From: Candidatus Saccharibacteria bacterium
GTDB lineage: Bacteria; Patescibacteriota; Saccharimonadia; Saccharimonadales; Saccharimonadaceae
Length of the DNA: 64,000 nucleotides
Assembly (NCBI GenBank): GCA_016699895.1
Contig: CP064991.1
Coordinates: forward strand, 434,001-498,000
Reading direction: 5' to 3'
The notes beneath the pieces were generated by a model. The model saw nothing but the letters and a program-made list of their open reading frames with translations, was not told the origin of the DNA and did not search any database. This document shows, in pieces, positions 35,281 to 43,844 of the stretch. The translations under genes and the position numbers were made by a program. Position 1 is the stretch's first letter. Each line of letters begins with the position of its first letter.

Positions 35281-38190
35281 ATGAAACGCTATAATCCTGT
35301 TGATATTGAGAAAAAATGGCAGACTAGTTGGTCGGATGCCGAACTTTATGCTGCTCGCGATTTTGCCGACAAACCAAAATTTGTCATGTTAACAGAGTTT
35401 CCGTATCCTTCGGGCGCGGGACTGCACATGGGTCATATGCGCGAATATACGCTGGGCGATATCATCGCTAGGCACAAACGCATGACCGGACATAACGTGC
35501 TGTTTCCGATGGGGTTTGACGCCTTTGGCCTGCCGACCGAGAATTTTGCGATCAAAAATAAGATCGCTCCACAGGTTGCAACGGCAAATAACGTGGCTAG
35601 TTTTCGTGACCAGCTGAGCACTATGGGACTCAGCCTCGATTGGAGTCGTAGCTTTTCGACTACTGACCCTGATTATTACCGCTGGACGCAGTGGTTTTTC
35701 CTACAGTTTTTCAAAGCCGGTCTGGCCTATCAGGACGAAATTGCTATCAATTGGTGTCCATTTTGTAAAACCGGTCTCGCTAACGAAGAGGTCGTTAATG
35801 GTCGCCACGAACGCTGCGATACGCTGGTCGAGAAAAAGCAACTCAAACAATGGGTGCTACGGATTACCGATTATGCCGATCGTCTGATCGAAGGGCTAGA
35901 AACGGTTGATTATCCGTCACGGATTGCCGACCAGCAAATTTACTGGATCGGTCGTTCAGTTGGCGCCGAAATTGATTTTACGGTTGATGGTCATGATGAG
36001 AATATCACGGTATTTACCACTCGACCAGATACGATTTTCGGGGCAACATTTATGGTTCTCGCCCCTGAACATCCACTCGTTCAAACTATTATCACGCCAG
36101 AGCAAAAAGGTGCCGTCGAGACGTATATTCGGGCCACACAGGCCAAATCCGACATCGAACGACAGGAAACCAGTCGTGAGAAAACTGGGGTGTGGACGGG
36201 TGCTTATGCTGTTAACCCAGCTAATGACGAAAAGATCCCAATCTGGATCGCTGATTATGTGTTAATGGGCTACGGTACAGGTGCAATCATGGCGGTTCCA
36301 GCTCACGACGAACGCGACAATGAATTCGCACACAAGTTCAACCTGCCGATTATTCAGGTTATCGCTAAAGCCTTTAACGAGCCTCTCGAAAATGCCGAAA
36401 AAGTGACCGGAGTTAATGTTATTGGCTATGATCCGACCACAAAACGTTTTATGCATTTACATAATCATAAAAGCGACAAACCATGGCTACCGGGCGGCGG
36501 CAAGAGTGACGAGGAATCATACGAAGCCGCAGCTCACCGCGAACTAGCCGAGGAAGCGGGGTATCATACAGTCGAGGGGCTGATTCCTCTAGGTAACTTT
36601 TTCTACACCTACTATTTTAATAGCAATAAAGGTGTTAATCGATGCGGTTCAGGCATGAACTATCTGGCCATCATTTCCGAGACGGAAACGCCAAAATCCT
36701 CCAATGAGGATCACGAGGACTATTCGGCTGAATGGTGTAGCTATGACGAGCTTGTCAAGCGCTTTGCAAATGGCGTGGAGGGTGCCGCGCACTGGCATGA
36801 TGCTATTGCGCAGGCAAAGGCGGCTGCAGAACTGTATAATGAAGGCAAAATATATCAATCTCCTGTCCATTCCGACAGTGGAATTTTGATTAACTCGGCG
36901 CAATTTAGCGATACGGCATCAAACGATGCCAAAGAATCTATCGTTGCTTGGCTGGCTGGAAAAGGCGCCGCTCATGAAAAAGTCAACTACAAACTGCGTG
37001 ACTGGATCTTTTCGCGCCAACATTACTGGGGCGAACCGATCCCGATTATTCATTGTCCCGACCATGGCGCGGTGGCTGTTCCTGACGATCAATTGCCGGT
37101 TGAACTGCCGCCGGTCGATCATTACGAACCGACCGACACCGGCGAATCACCACTAGCTGCCATTGATTCCTGGGTTAACACAACCTGTCCAACGTGCGGC
37201 GGTCCAGCTAAACGCGAAACCGACACGATGCCAAACTGGGCTGGTAGTAACTGGTATTACCTACGTTATTTTGATGCTCATAATGACCAGGCTTTTGCCG
37301 ATCGCGATAAACTAGATTATTGGGGTGCGGTCGATCTGTACCTGGGTGGTATGGAGCATACGACGCTTCACCTCCTCTATTCGCGGTTTCATCATCAATT
37401 CCTGTACGATCAAGGTCTCGTCCCGACGCCAGAACCATATGCCGCGCGCCGCGGGCAGGGGATTGTACTGGCGGCTGACGGCCGCAAAATGAGCAAGAGT
37501 CTCGGTAACGTCGTTGACCCAACCCAGATCATCGACAGCGGCTATGGTGCTGATGCTCTGCGTCTGATGATTGCGTTTATTGCGCCGTACGACCAGACGA
37601 CGCCGTGGAACCCAGAAGGTGTCGCTGGCACATATCGTTTCCTCGTGCGTTATTGGAATCTGGTGCAAGATGTTTTGAATGATCAGGATTCGACTACGGC
37701 TGATGACGAAAAGGCTATCAAGAAAATCATTAACCAAGCCACAAAGAAAGTTAGCGCCGACATCGCATCCATGAGCTTTAACACGGCCGTAGCAGCGCTG
37801 ATGGAGGCCTTAAACGGTCTCGTCAAGGTCGAGCATAAAGGTGGCAAGGTTTGGCGCGAGGCTATAGCTGATTTCACCAAACTACTAGCACCGTTTGCAC
37901 CGCATATTGCCGAGGAAGTTTGGCGTGAAATACTAGGCGAATCTGGCTCTATTCACGTTAGCGATTGGCCGATTTGGGATGAAAAACTATTAGTGTCCGA
38001 TACGATGACGATTGCGGTCCAGGTGAACGGCAAGCTCCGCGGTGAAATTGCCGTTGACGTCGAAACTATCCAGGCAGATATCGAAAAACGTGCTCTAGAG
38101 CTTGAAAATGTTGCGAAATTTATCGGCGACAAAAAACCGGCACGTATTATCTACGTACCGGGTAAAATCGTTAATATAGTAGTCAAATAA
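35281..38190 (+). CDS. leuS: Leucyl-tRNA synthetase with a Nudix domain inserted in the editing region
   Basis: 969 residues. HMGH (residues 49-52) and KMSKS (about 737-741) mark the catalytic domain. CPFC and CPTC are zinc-type pairs. The editing domain has its T-rich segment TVFTTRPDTIFGA and AVPAHDERDNEF. Between LPIIQVIAKAF and IYQSPVHSDSGILINSAQF (residues about 365-520), about 155 residues are inserted. They contain a perfect Nudix box, G406-x5-E412-x7-RELAEEAGY428. Editing-site residues flank the insert and look intact. Charges tRNA-Leu in the cytosol. The Nudix activity (nucleotide or dinucleoside polyphosphate hydrolysis) is inferred from the motif. Confidence 0.96.
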   Translation: MKRYNPVDIEKKWQTSWSDAELYAARDFADKPKFVMLTEFPYPSGAGLHMGHMREYTLGDIIARHKRMTGHNVLFPMGFDAFGLPTENFAIKNKIAPQVATANNVASFRDQLSTMGLSLDWSRSFSTTDPDYYRWTQWFFLQFFKAGLAYQDEIAINWCPFCKTGLANEEVVNGRHERCDTLVEKKQLKQWVLRITDYADRLIEGLETVDYPSRIADQQIYWIGRSVGAEIDFTVDGHDENITVFTTRPDTIFGATFMVLAPEHPLVQTIITPEQKGAVETYIRATQAKSDIERQETSREKTGVWTGAYAVNPANDEKIPIWIADYVLMGYGTGAIMAVPAHDERDNEFAHKFNLPIIQVIAKAFNEPLENAEKVTGVNVIGYDPTTKRFMHLHNHKSDKPWLPGGGKSDEESYEAAAHRELAEEAGYHTVEGLIPLGNFFYTYYFNSNKGVNRCGSGMNYLAIISETETPKSSNEDHEDYSAEWCSYDELVKRFANGVEGAAHWHDAIAQAKAAAELYNEGKIYQSPVHSDSGILINSAQFSDTASNDAKESIVAWLAGKGAAHEKVNYKLRDWIFSRQHYWGEPIPIIHCPDHGAVAVPDDQLPVELPPVDHYEPTDTGESPLAAIDSWVNTTCPTCGGPAKRETDTMPNWAGSNWYYLRYFDAHNDQAFADRDKLDYWGAVDLYLGGMEHTTLHLLYSRFHHQFLYDQGLVPTPEPYAARRGQGIVLAADGRKMSKSLGNVVDPTQIIDSGYGADALRLMIAFIAPYDQTTPWNPEGVAGTYRFLVRYWNLVQDVLNDQDSTTADDEKAIKKIINQATKKVSADIASMSFNTAVAALMEALNGLVKVEHKGGKVWREAIADFTKLLAPFAPHIAEEVWREILGESGSIHVSDWPIWDEKLLVSDTMTIAVQVNGKLRGEIAVDVETIQADIEKRALELENVAKFIGDKKPARIIYVPGKIVNIVVK

Positions 38191-38718
38191 CTATTTCGTT
38201 TTGAGACTGACTGCGCCGCCAGAGAGTGAGATCCAACCTTTACCGTCCTGATCGCGCTTGATGCCTTCTTCGCAGGAGGCTTGCATTTCGGCCGGTAGAC
38301 TAGCTAGATTGATCTCAACCCATGGGCCATTAGGATCATTCGGATTGGTTTTGACGCCGTCAACGATAGTAACGGTTTTTGCCTGCAATGTAACAGGATC
38401 TTGATCTTTACCGATGACACAAACACCGTTAAAGTCACCACCGTTAGCTACTACTGGGTTAGCTCGCACGGTAGCACCAGGTTCGAGAGTGAATGTGCCA
38501 CCCTTGACAGTTGCTGTGTGCGCGCCGGCTACCTCTCGGGCACCGTAGGCGATTCGTTCGTTCTCTTGATTTATATAATTTACTAGCATACTTAACGCGA
38601 CGCCAGCGACTGCTGCACCAGCTAACGTTTTGAGTCCAACATGATTTGACTCATGGTTCTCGATTGGTCGTGTAGGGGCGAGGTCTGCTGCCTTCGCCAT
38701 AGGATATTTACTTGGCAT
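38191..38718 (-). CDS. Membrane-anchored protein of unknown function
   Basis: 175 residues from ATG 38718, which lies 9 nt after a TGC-TATAAT box. The longer frame to 38739 would start inside the promoter. A short basic N-terminus is followed by one transmembrane helix (TLAGAAVAGVALSMLVNYI, about residues 30-48) and an extracytoplasmic domain of about 120 residues with two cysteines (NGVCVIG, QASCEEG) that could form a disulfide. No family recognised. Convergent with leuS with no gap. Confidence 0.6.
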   Translation of the reverse strand: MPSKYPMAKAADLAPTRPIENHESNHVGLKTLAGAAVAGVALSMLVNYINQENERIAYGAREVAGAHTATVKGGTFTLEPGATVRANPVVANGGDFNGVCVIGKDQDPVTLQAKTVTIVDGVKTNPNDPNGPWVEINLASLPAEMQASCEEGIKRDQDGKGWISLSGGAVSLKTK

Positions 38719-38727
38719 AACTCTATC

Positions 38728-38736
38728 ATTATAGCA
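38728..38736 (-). promoter_or_regulatory. Extended -10 promoter of the 38718 gene
   Basis: Minus-strand TGC then TATAAT (38728-38733), 9 nt before the start codon. Confidence 0.65.
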
Positions 38737-38784
38737 CAAACATAATCAAAAGTCAATGATTTTCAGTAAAACAGCCTATAATTA

Positions 38785-38813
38785 TTGCCAAAACACTCAA
38801 AATCCGCTAGAAT
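38785..38813 (+). promoter_or_regulatory. Promoter of the bL32-like gene
   Basis: TTGCCA (38785-38790), 17-nt spacer and TAGAAT (38808-38813). Confidence 0.7.
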
Positions 38814-38840
38814 AGAACCAGTTTAAATAAAGGAGAAAGA

Positions 38841-38990
38841 ATGAGTAGTGAGCCTAAAAAGCACTCTAGCCCACGTAAAACTGGTCTGCGTCGCAGTCAT
38901 CTGCGTTTGAAACTGGCCCGCCAGGTCAATGCTAAATCACCGGTCAAAGTCGCCACCACCAAGCGCGAAACTGGTAAATCAGTCAAATAA
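38841..38990 (+). CDS. rpmF: Probable ribosomal protein bL32, zinc-less
   Basis: 49 residues, too short to appear as a typical long frame. AAAGGAG lies 7 nt upstream of the ATG. The N-terminal half (EPKKHSSPRKTGLRRSHLRLKL) matches the basic start of bL32 (PKRRTSKSR..RRAH). The C-terminal half is basic but lacks the two CxxC pairs found in zinc-type bL32. It has a good promoter and lies before nusB/rnc, a usual place for rpmF. A different small basic RNA-binding protein cannot be excluded. Confidence 0.6.
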   Translation: MSSEPKKHSSPRKTGLRRSHLRLKLARQVNAKSPVKVATTKRETGKSVK

Positions 38991-39003
38991 AGATCGGCCG
39001 AGA

Positions 39004-39032
39004 GTCGCCCGCGCGTAGTGGGCGGACTCGCT
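39004..39032 (+). other. Hairpin between the bL32-like gene and nusB
   Basis: GAGTC-G-CCC with GGGC-GGACTC form a strong hairpin without a T-tract. It could be a processing site or stabiliser between the two genes. Confidence 0.45.
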
Positions 39033-39075
39033 AGAACTTTACAATTAATTAAAAGGACAAGAGGAGTTTTCCGAA

Positions 39076-39516
39076 ATGGCAAGCAATCGGCACCTGGGTA
39101 GGATCATCGCGCTGCAAGCTTTGTACGAATATGATTTTCGTGCGGGTTTAGGCGATGATAGCGCTGATATTGATGACATTCTGGATCGCAGTTTGAGTCA
39201 TTATGGCAAAAAGATCGGCGATCGTGATTTTGTAGAGCAGTTGGCTCGCGGTGTTGTCAAAGAAGCCAAGCAGCTCGATGCGGTAATAGCCCCGGTCGCA
39301 CCGGAGTGGCCGCTCAATCAGCTGCCGTTATCTGATCACGAAATATTGCGCATCGCTCTCTATGAGTTGCAATATTTTGGCGAGCAGATTCCGCCCAAGG
39401 TCGCTATTAACGAAGCGGTCGAGCTGGGTAAATTGTTTGGTTCGGAAAATTCCTCCAAATTCATCAACGGTGTCCTCGGTACGATTTGGCGCCAGATGAA
39501 TGCAAGAGGAGAATAG
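39076..39516 (+). CDS. nusB: Transcription antitermination factor NusB
   Basis: 146 residues, all-helical. [14 protein letters not shown] at the N-terminus and [41 protein letters not shown] at the C-terminus are the NusB hallmarks. Binds boxA RNA with NusE in rRNA antitermination. AGAGGAG upstream. The next gene starts immediately after the stop, giving the operon nusB-nudix-rnc. Confidence 0.95.
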   Translation: MASNRHLGRIIALQALYEYDFRAGLGDDSADIDDILDRSLSHYGKKIGDRDFVEQLARGVVKEAKQLDAVIAPVAPEWPLNQLPLSDHEILRIALYELQYFGEQIPPKVAINEAVELGKLFGSENSSKFINGVLGTIWRQMNARGE

Positions 39517-40086
39517 ATGACAGAGGAAAAGAACAAATTTGATGAAGACGCCGCGCCTGATTTAGTCACGATAAAAGACGAAAATGATACTGGTGAGCGG
39601 GGTTTTTCGCGACTGGCAAAGCCGTTTCGACGCGACAAACCGGCAATTAACGAAATTATTCGCGAAGCCGAGGCCGGCGGCGTCGTCTATCGCCTCACCA
39701 AAGCTGGTAAATTGCAGATTGTCCTGTTCCAGGACGTCCGTGACCGCTGGACGATTCCAAAAGGTCATATCGAAGAGGGCGAAACCGCTCAGGAGTCAGC
39801 CATTCGGGAAATCGGCGAGGAAGTCGGCCTGTTCGGTATCGAGCCGGTTTGCTGGCTCGGTAAAGTCAATTTCCGCTATCGTCGTGGCAATAGTCTGGTT
39901 ATTATCAACATGCAGACCTATCTGTTCAAGGCCGGCAAAGACGAGAACTTGAAAAAAGAAGAATGGATGCACGATGTCAGATGGTTTGACTTCGACGAAG
40001 CTATCGACAAGATTGCCTACGAAGACGTCATGAAGCTCGTATTATTAGCTCGCAAACGCCTCCGCCAAAAAGGAGAAATTGAATAA
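39517..40086 (+). CDS. Nudix hydrolase
   Basis: 189 residues. The Nudix box GHIEEGETAQESAIREIGEEVG is complete at about residues 86-107, with a preceding WTIPKG. The N-terminal about 45 residues are charged and probably disordered. Hydrolyses a nucleoside-diphosphate-linked substrate (unidentified). Placed between nusB and rnc with no spacer or a one-base overlap, which suggests an RNA or nucleotide-turnover role such as 5' end processing (inference). Confidence 0.9.
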   Translation: MTEEKNKFDEDAAPDLVTIKDENDTGERGFSRLAKPFRRDKPAINEIIREAEAGGVVYRLTKAGKLQIVLFQDVRDRWTIPKGHIEEGETAQESAIREIGEEVGLFGIEPVCWLGKVNFRYRRGNSLVIINMQTYLFKAGKDENLKKEEWMHDVRWFDFDEAIDKIAYEDVMKLVLLARKRLRQKGEIE

Positions 40087-40883
40087 TGGCCAAGAGTCCA
40101 TCGCCGAAAAAAGCCGTCTGGCAATCGTTTGATCGCCGTTCGAATGATGAGCCGTTAGTCCCGGCGGTAGCTGGGGTGAATTTTGAGACATATCAGGCTT
40201 TTGCTCGCGATCACCTGGGTTTCGAGTTTAACAATATTGATTTGTTAGTAACGGCTCTCACTCACCGCAGCTACGTCAACGAGCACCGCAAATCGGCTCG
40301 CGCCCACAACGAGCGACTAGAGTTTTTGGGCGACGCAGTGTTGGAACTAGCGACGACTGAGTTTTTGTTCAAAAATTACGATCAGCCAGAGGGAATTTTG
40401 ACCTCGTGGCGGTCAGCCTTGGTGCGTACTGAATCGATTGCCGCTGCTGGTCAAAAACTAGACTACGAACACTTGATCCGTATGAGCCGTGGCGAAAAAC
40501 AGGGGTCAGAGGCGGCCCGATTGCATATTGTGGCCAATGCGTTTGAGGCGTTAATCGGCGCGATTTATCTAGATCAAAGTTTTGAAACAGCCAGGCAATT
40601 TGTCGATAAACATATTTTATATCGCATTGATGACATTTTGGACGACGGTAGCTGGCGCGATCCGAAATCACACCTTCAAGAGGTCAGCCAACGTATCGAC
40701 AACGAAACGCCGGATTATAGGGTGGTCGAGGAGACTGGTCCGGATCACGAAAAAACGTTCACCGTCGGCGCTTTTGTAGCTGGTCGGGAAATGGGGCGAG
40801 GTGTCGGCTCTAGCAAACAGTCCGCCCAGCAAGAGGCCGCCCGTGAAGCCCTCGCCGCTTATCGTCATCAGACTGATAAGTAG
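40086..40883 (+). CDS. rnc: Ribonuclease III
   Basis: 265 residues. The catalytic signature NERLEFLGDAVLELATTEFLF is in the first domain, and the dsRNA-binding domain (DPKSHLQEVSQRI ... GVGSSKQSAQQEAAREAL) is at the C-terminus. An N-terminal extension of about 40 residues precedes the RNase domain. Processes rRNA and other double-stranded RNA. Its own transcript carries structured element copy 3 eleven bases behind the stop. Confidence 0.96.
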   Translation: MAKSPSPKKAVWQSFDRRSNDEPLVPAVAGVNFETYQAFARDHLGFEFNNIDLLVTALTHRSYVNEHRKSARAHNERLEFLGDAVLELATTEFLFKNYDQPEGILTSWRSALVRTESIAAAGQKLDYEHLIRMSRGEKQGSEAARLHIVANAFEALIGAIYLDQSFETARQFVDKHILYRIDDILDDGSWRDPKSHLQEVSQRIDNETPDYRVVEETGPDHEKTFTVGAFVAGREMGRGVGSSKQSAQQEAAREALAAYRHQTDK

Positions 40884-40894
40884 CCACACTAGTA

Positions 40895-41007
40895 GAAACT
40901 CACACCTCGGGTGACGTGAGGCGGGGCAGCTCCCAAAATTGTTTTCGGTGGTGATTGACCGAAAAAATTTTAGGGGCGGACCGAGCGGCAGGACCCGAGG
41001 GAGTTTC
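40895..41007 (+). ncRNA. Structured 3'-UTR element, copy 3 (behind rnc)
   Basis: Core 40905-41000 is identical to copy 1. Outer arms GAAACTC (40895-40901) and GAGTTTC (41001-41007) pair. It lies between the rnc stop and the rpsP promoter, again on the coding strand of the upstream gene. Confidence 0.75.
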
Positions 41008-41028
41008 GGGCTTGATTCCAATTAACAG

Positions 41029-41057
41029 TTGACTTTTGACGATCTAATCTGTATAAT
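41029..41057 (+). promoter_or_regulatory. Strong promoter of rpsP
   Basis: TTGACT (41029-41034), 17-nt spacer and TATAAT (41052-41057). Confidence 0.85.
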
Positions 41058-41098
41058 CTAGTGAAACCGTCATACAATTTAACTAACAAAGGAGAATA

Positions 41099-41509
41099 AT
41101 GCTCGCAATTCGTTTGAAACGAACCGGCCGCAAGGCTTATGCTGTTTATAGGGTCGCCGTCCAGGAAGCTCAGCGCCACCCGTCGTCAGGTAAAGTAGTC
41201 GCCTATGTCGGCACCTACAATCCACATACCAAGGAAGCCACTTTTGACAAAGAATTAGTCGAAAAATATCTGAACAATGGTGCTCAGCCAACCCCACGCA
41301 TTGTCAAATTACTAAAAGATGCCAAAATCAAATTGCCATCTTGGGTAAAAGAACCAAACCTATCGAAGGCCCGAGCTACTCGTAATCCAGAGAAATTGCG
41401 TAAAAACGCTCCAAAAGAAGAAGTCGCTCCCGAAGCTCCTGCCGAAGAAGCACCAGCCGAAGAGGTTGCTACTGAAGCTACCGAAGCTGAAGCTACACCA
41501 GCTGAATAA
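41099..41509 (+). CDS. rpsP: 30S ribosomal protein bS16 with acidic tail
   Basis: 136 residues. The first about 85 form bS16 (LAIRLKRTGRKAYAVYRVAV, YVGTYNP, NNGAQPTPRIVKLL). The last about 40 are an Ala/Glu/Pro-rich tail (EEVAPEAPAEEAPAEE), an extension beyond the usual 80-90 residue protein. AAAGGAG precedes the ATG at good spacing. Assembly protein of the small subunit. First gene of the rpsP, khpA, trmD block. Confidence 0.96.
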   Translation: MLAIRLKRTGRKAYAVYRVAVQEAQRHPSSGKVVAYVGTYNPHTKEATFDKELVEKYLNNGAQPTPRIVKLLKDAKIKLPSWVKEPNLSKARATRNPEKLRKNAPKEEVAPEAPAEEAPAEEVATEATEAEATPAE

Positions 41510-41526
41510 TCTAGCTAGAATATGAG

Positions 41527-41565
41527 ATCCGCCCGCCTAGGCCTTGCGCCAGGGGGCGGATTTTT
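41527..41565 (+). terminator. Terminator between rpsP and khpA
   Basis: ATCCGCCC pairs with GGGCGGAT, followed by TTTTT. Confidence 0.8.
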
Positions 41566-41602
41566 GTTAAAATGGTCATGATAACTAACGAGGGAGGCCG
41601 AA

Positions 41603-42010
41603 ATGATCGAACAACAATTTATTGAATATGTTGTCAAACAGTTGGTGGATGAACCAGATGCCGTACGGGTAGAACGCATTGTCGATGACAAGGGTATATT
41701 GCTAAAATTGACCGTCGCACCGAGTGATCTCGGTCGTGTGATCGGTAAACATGGCGCTACGGCGCAGTCGCTGCGTAACCTGTTACGCGCGCTCGGCACC
41801 AAAAATGACGATCATTACAATTTGAAAATTATCGACGTTGACCGCGAAAATGCAGCCGAAAACCAGCCTGTTACCACCGATACTACACCAGAAAAAGCCG
41901 ACACAGTCGATACTGTGGAAAAAACTGACACTGAAACTGTGGAAAACGAAAGCGATTTGGCAAAAAAGACCCGCGAAGAGCTTGCAGAATTAGACGATCT
42001 TGATATATAA
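41603..42010 (+). CDS. khpA: KH-domain RNA-binding protein KhpA, extended
   Basis: 135 residues. The KH fold with LGRVIGKHGATAQSLRNLL (GKHG loop) occupies the first about 78 residues, the normal KhpA length. An acidic Thr/Glu tail of about 57 residues follows (TTPEKADTVDTVEKTDTE). GAGGGAGG lies upstream. KhpA is a small RNA chaperone usually encoded between rpsP and trmD, as here. Confidence 0.92.
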   Translation: MIEQQFIEYVVKQLVDEPDAVRVERIVDDKGILLKLTVAPSDLGRVIGKHGATAQSLRNLLRALGTKNDDHYNLKIIDVDRENAAENQPVTTDTTPEKADTVDTVEKTDTETVENESDLAKKTREELAELDDLDI

Positions 42011-42069
42011 TATTCTCAGTTCAATTGCGAGAACTAAAACACACGATAAATGCGAGACTTATGCGTGTC

Positions 42070-42099
42070 AAAAACCGCCGCCCATCACCGGCGGTTTTT
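42070..42099. terminator. Terminator between khpA and trmD
   Basis: AACCGCCG/CGGCGGTT stem flanked by A's and TTTTT, usable in both directions. Confidence 0.88.
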
Positions 42100-42111
42100 G
42101 GTTTCTATCTG

Positions 42112-42120
42112 TGGTATACT
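42112..42120 (+). promoter_or_regulatory. Extended -10 promoter of trmD
   Basis: TGG then TATACT (42115-42120), 7 nt before the ATG (leaderless). Confidence 0.65.
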
Positions 42121-42127
42121 GTAACAG

Positions 42128-42778
42128 ATGAAAAAGTTCCAAGTCATCACCCTATTTCCTGAATTTGTCGAGTCATTTTTCACCACCTCGATGATGTGGA
42201 AGGCGCACAAAGAAAACCTGGTTGAATTTTCGACTGTCAACCTGCGCGATTTTGGTTTAGGTCCACGTAAAACCGTCGACGATACACCATATGGTGGTGG
42301 TGATGGTATGCTACTGATGATTGAGCCGCTCGTTGCAGCACTAGAATTTGCGAAGGGACAAGATCCGACCGCCAAGGTTCTACTGATGACACCGACTGAC
42401 AATTTCTGGGATCAGCAACACGCCGGTAGTTACGCGGCGTCGGACGATAGCTACATTATCATCTGCGGTCGTTACGAGGGCTTTGACGCTCGGATCGATC
42501 ATTTCATTGATGAGAAAATTTCGGTTGGTCGCTATGTGCTGACTGGTGGTGAAATTCCGGCGATGATCGTAATTGATTCGGTGGTACGGTTGATGCCGGG
42601 GGTGCTCGGCGGTGAGACTTCGGCAGAAATCGAGAGCTATAGCGAAGAGACAGAGCTAGAGTTCCCGCAATATACCCGCCCTGAAACGTTTCGGGATATG
42701 CAGGTCCCGGAGGTCTTGTTATCCGGTAATCACGCGGCGATTCAAAAATGGCGCAATGATAATTCGGTGAAACTCTAA
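42128..42778 (+). CDS. trmD: tRNA (guanine-N1-)-methyltransferase TrmD
   Basis: 216 residues, a little shorter than typical (about 230-250). FQVITLFPEFVESFF, the knot region IIICGRYEGFDARIDHFIDEKISVGRYVLTGGE and the C-terminal PEVLLSGNHAAIQKWR are diagnostic. Methylates G37 of tRNAs next to the anticodon using SAM, guarding the reading frame. It has its own leaderless promoter rather than relying on the rpsP transcript. Confidence 0.97.
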   Translation: MKKFQVITLFPEFVESFFTTSMMWKAHKENLVEFSTVNLRDFGLGPRKTVDDTPYGGGDGMLLMIEPLVAALEFAKGQDPTAKVLLMTPTDNFWDQQHAGSYAASDDSYIIICGRYEGFDARIDHFIDEKISVGRYVLTGGEIPAMIVIDSVVRLMPGVLGGETSAEIESYSEETELEFPQYTRPETFRDMQVPEVLLSGNHAAIQKWRNDNSVKL

Positions 42779-42792
42779 TAATAAACTGATTC

Positions 42793-42895
42793 AAAAAACC
42801 CCAGGGAGAGCCCTGAGGTTAAAGAGGTGTGGTGGAGACATTGCAAAATTCTACGCAGTTTCTTTTTTAAAAGTTTTTGTTTCAAATTCTGCTAC
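42793..42895 (-). ncRNA. Candidate small RNA between trmD and the 43019 gene
   Basis: On the minus strand a promoter (-35 TTGCAT 42925-42930, 18-nt spacer, -10 TAACAT 42901-42906 with TGC before it) is followed about 100 nt later by a hairpin with CAGGG/CCCTG and six T's (42793-42820). No frame of note lies between. The rest of the 240-nt gap contains AT-rich sequence and the promoter of the 43019 gene. Confidence 0.4.
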
Positions 42896-43018
42896 CAATC
42901 ATGTTAGCATAAAGCATAACCGTTATGCAATAGGTTTGTAAAAACCACATCATTTTCCGTTTAGTGATGCCGATCATGCTATAATTTATGGTATATCAAT
43001 AAAGAGGAGGAGCCTTTC

Positions 43019-43534
43019 GTGAAATACCCCAAAGTTGTAGCCACTAAACCACCAAAACCCCTGTCAAAATCTGCGCCGCTATTCGGTAAAGTCGCGGCCG
43101 TCGTCATGGCACTATTTGCCATCATGCAGCTGGCGGGTGTTAACTATATGATCGACAGCCTGTACCAGCAGTTATCAGGTAGTGCGGTCTGGGTGGCGGC
43201 TGTAGCAGGTGTGGTATTGTTATCAGAAATCATGTCCATTCCATTCCTCATGAGGTACAAGACGAGCGAACTAGCACGACTAGTCGGCGGATTTTTTGCG
43301 GTACTGGGCCCATGGGTTTGGCTGCTCGTCGTGATCTGGTCGGTTGGAACCGAGGCTTCGGCGGCGCAGTTCGGTATATTCCATGGAATCACTGTTGGTT
43401 GGTGGTTACTGGCACTTAACGGACTATGGCTAGTATTCAATTTCTACACAGTCAAACAACTCGGTATCGAAAAAACCTGGCGCACGTTGTCGGACAAGGT
43501 TCATGAGTTGAAAAAAGCCAAGGGGAAGATATGA
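43019..43534 (+). CDS. Predicted four-helix membrane protein
   Basis: 171 residues with helices near VAAVVMALFAIMQLAGV, SAVWVAAVAGVVLLSEIMS, GGFFAVLGPWVWLLVVIW and WWLLALNGLWLVFNFY. Basic cytosolic ends. The GTG start is supported by AGGAGG 8 nt upstream. It overlaps the rhodanese gene by 4 nt (ATGA), so the two are co-translated. No family recognised. Confidence 0.65.
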   Translation: MKYPKVVATKPPKPLSKSAPLFGKVAAVVMALFAIMQLAGVNYMIDSLYQQLSGSAVWVAAVAGVVLLSEIMSIPFLMRYKTSELARLVGGFFAVLGPWVWLLVVIWSVGTEASAAQFGIFHGITVGWWLLALNGLWLVFNFYTVKQLGIEKTWRTLSDKVHELKKAKGKI

Positions 43535-43797
43535 CAAAACCCATAATTATAGACACTCGCGAGCCGTTTGAATATATGGATGGGCACGTTGATGGAGCAA
43601 TAAACATTCCACCGGCCGAGTTTATGAGCGGACAGGTGCCGTCGCAGCTGAGAGACGTGCCTAGGGATCAGGAAATCATTGTTTATTGTCGTAGTGGTAG
43701 TAGGTCTAACGTTGTTATGCAGATATTACAACAGCAGGGCTTTACTGATCTCAAAAACGGTATCAACAAACAGCAAGTCGAGAAATATCTAGGATAA
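43531..43797 (+). CDS. Rhodanese-like sulfurtransferase domain protein
   Basis: 88 residues, a single rhodanese domain (IIDTREPFEYMDGHVDGAINIP; active-site loop YCRSGSRS with the catalytic cysteine). Carries persulfide sulfur or acts in redox sensing. Coupled to the upstream membrane protein gene. Confidence 0.9.
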   Translation: MTKPIIIDTREPFEYMDGHVDGAINIPPAEFMSGQVPSQLRDVPRDQEIIVYCRSGSRSNVVMQILQQQGFTDLKNGINKQQVEKYLG

Positions 43798-43844
43798 CGT
43801 TATTTAACACCAAACCTCCGCAACTAGCCTGCCTGCTCTCGGTG

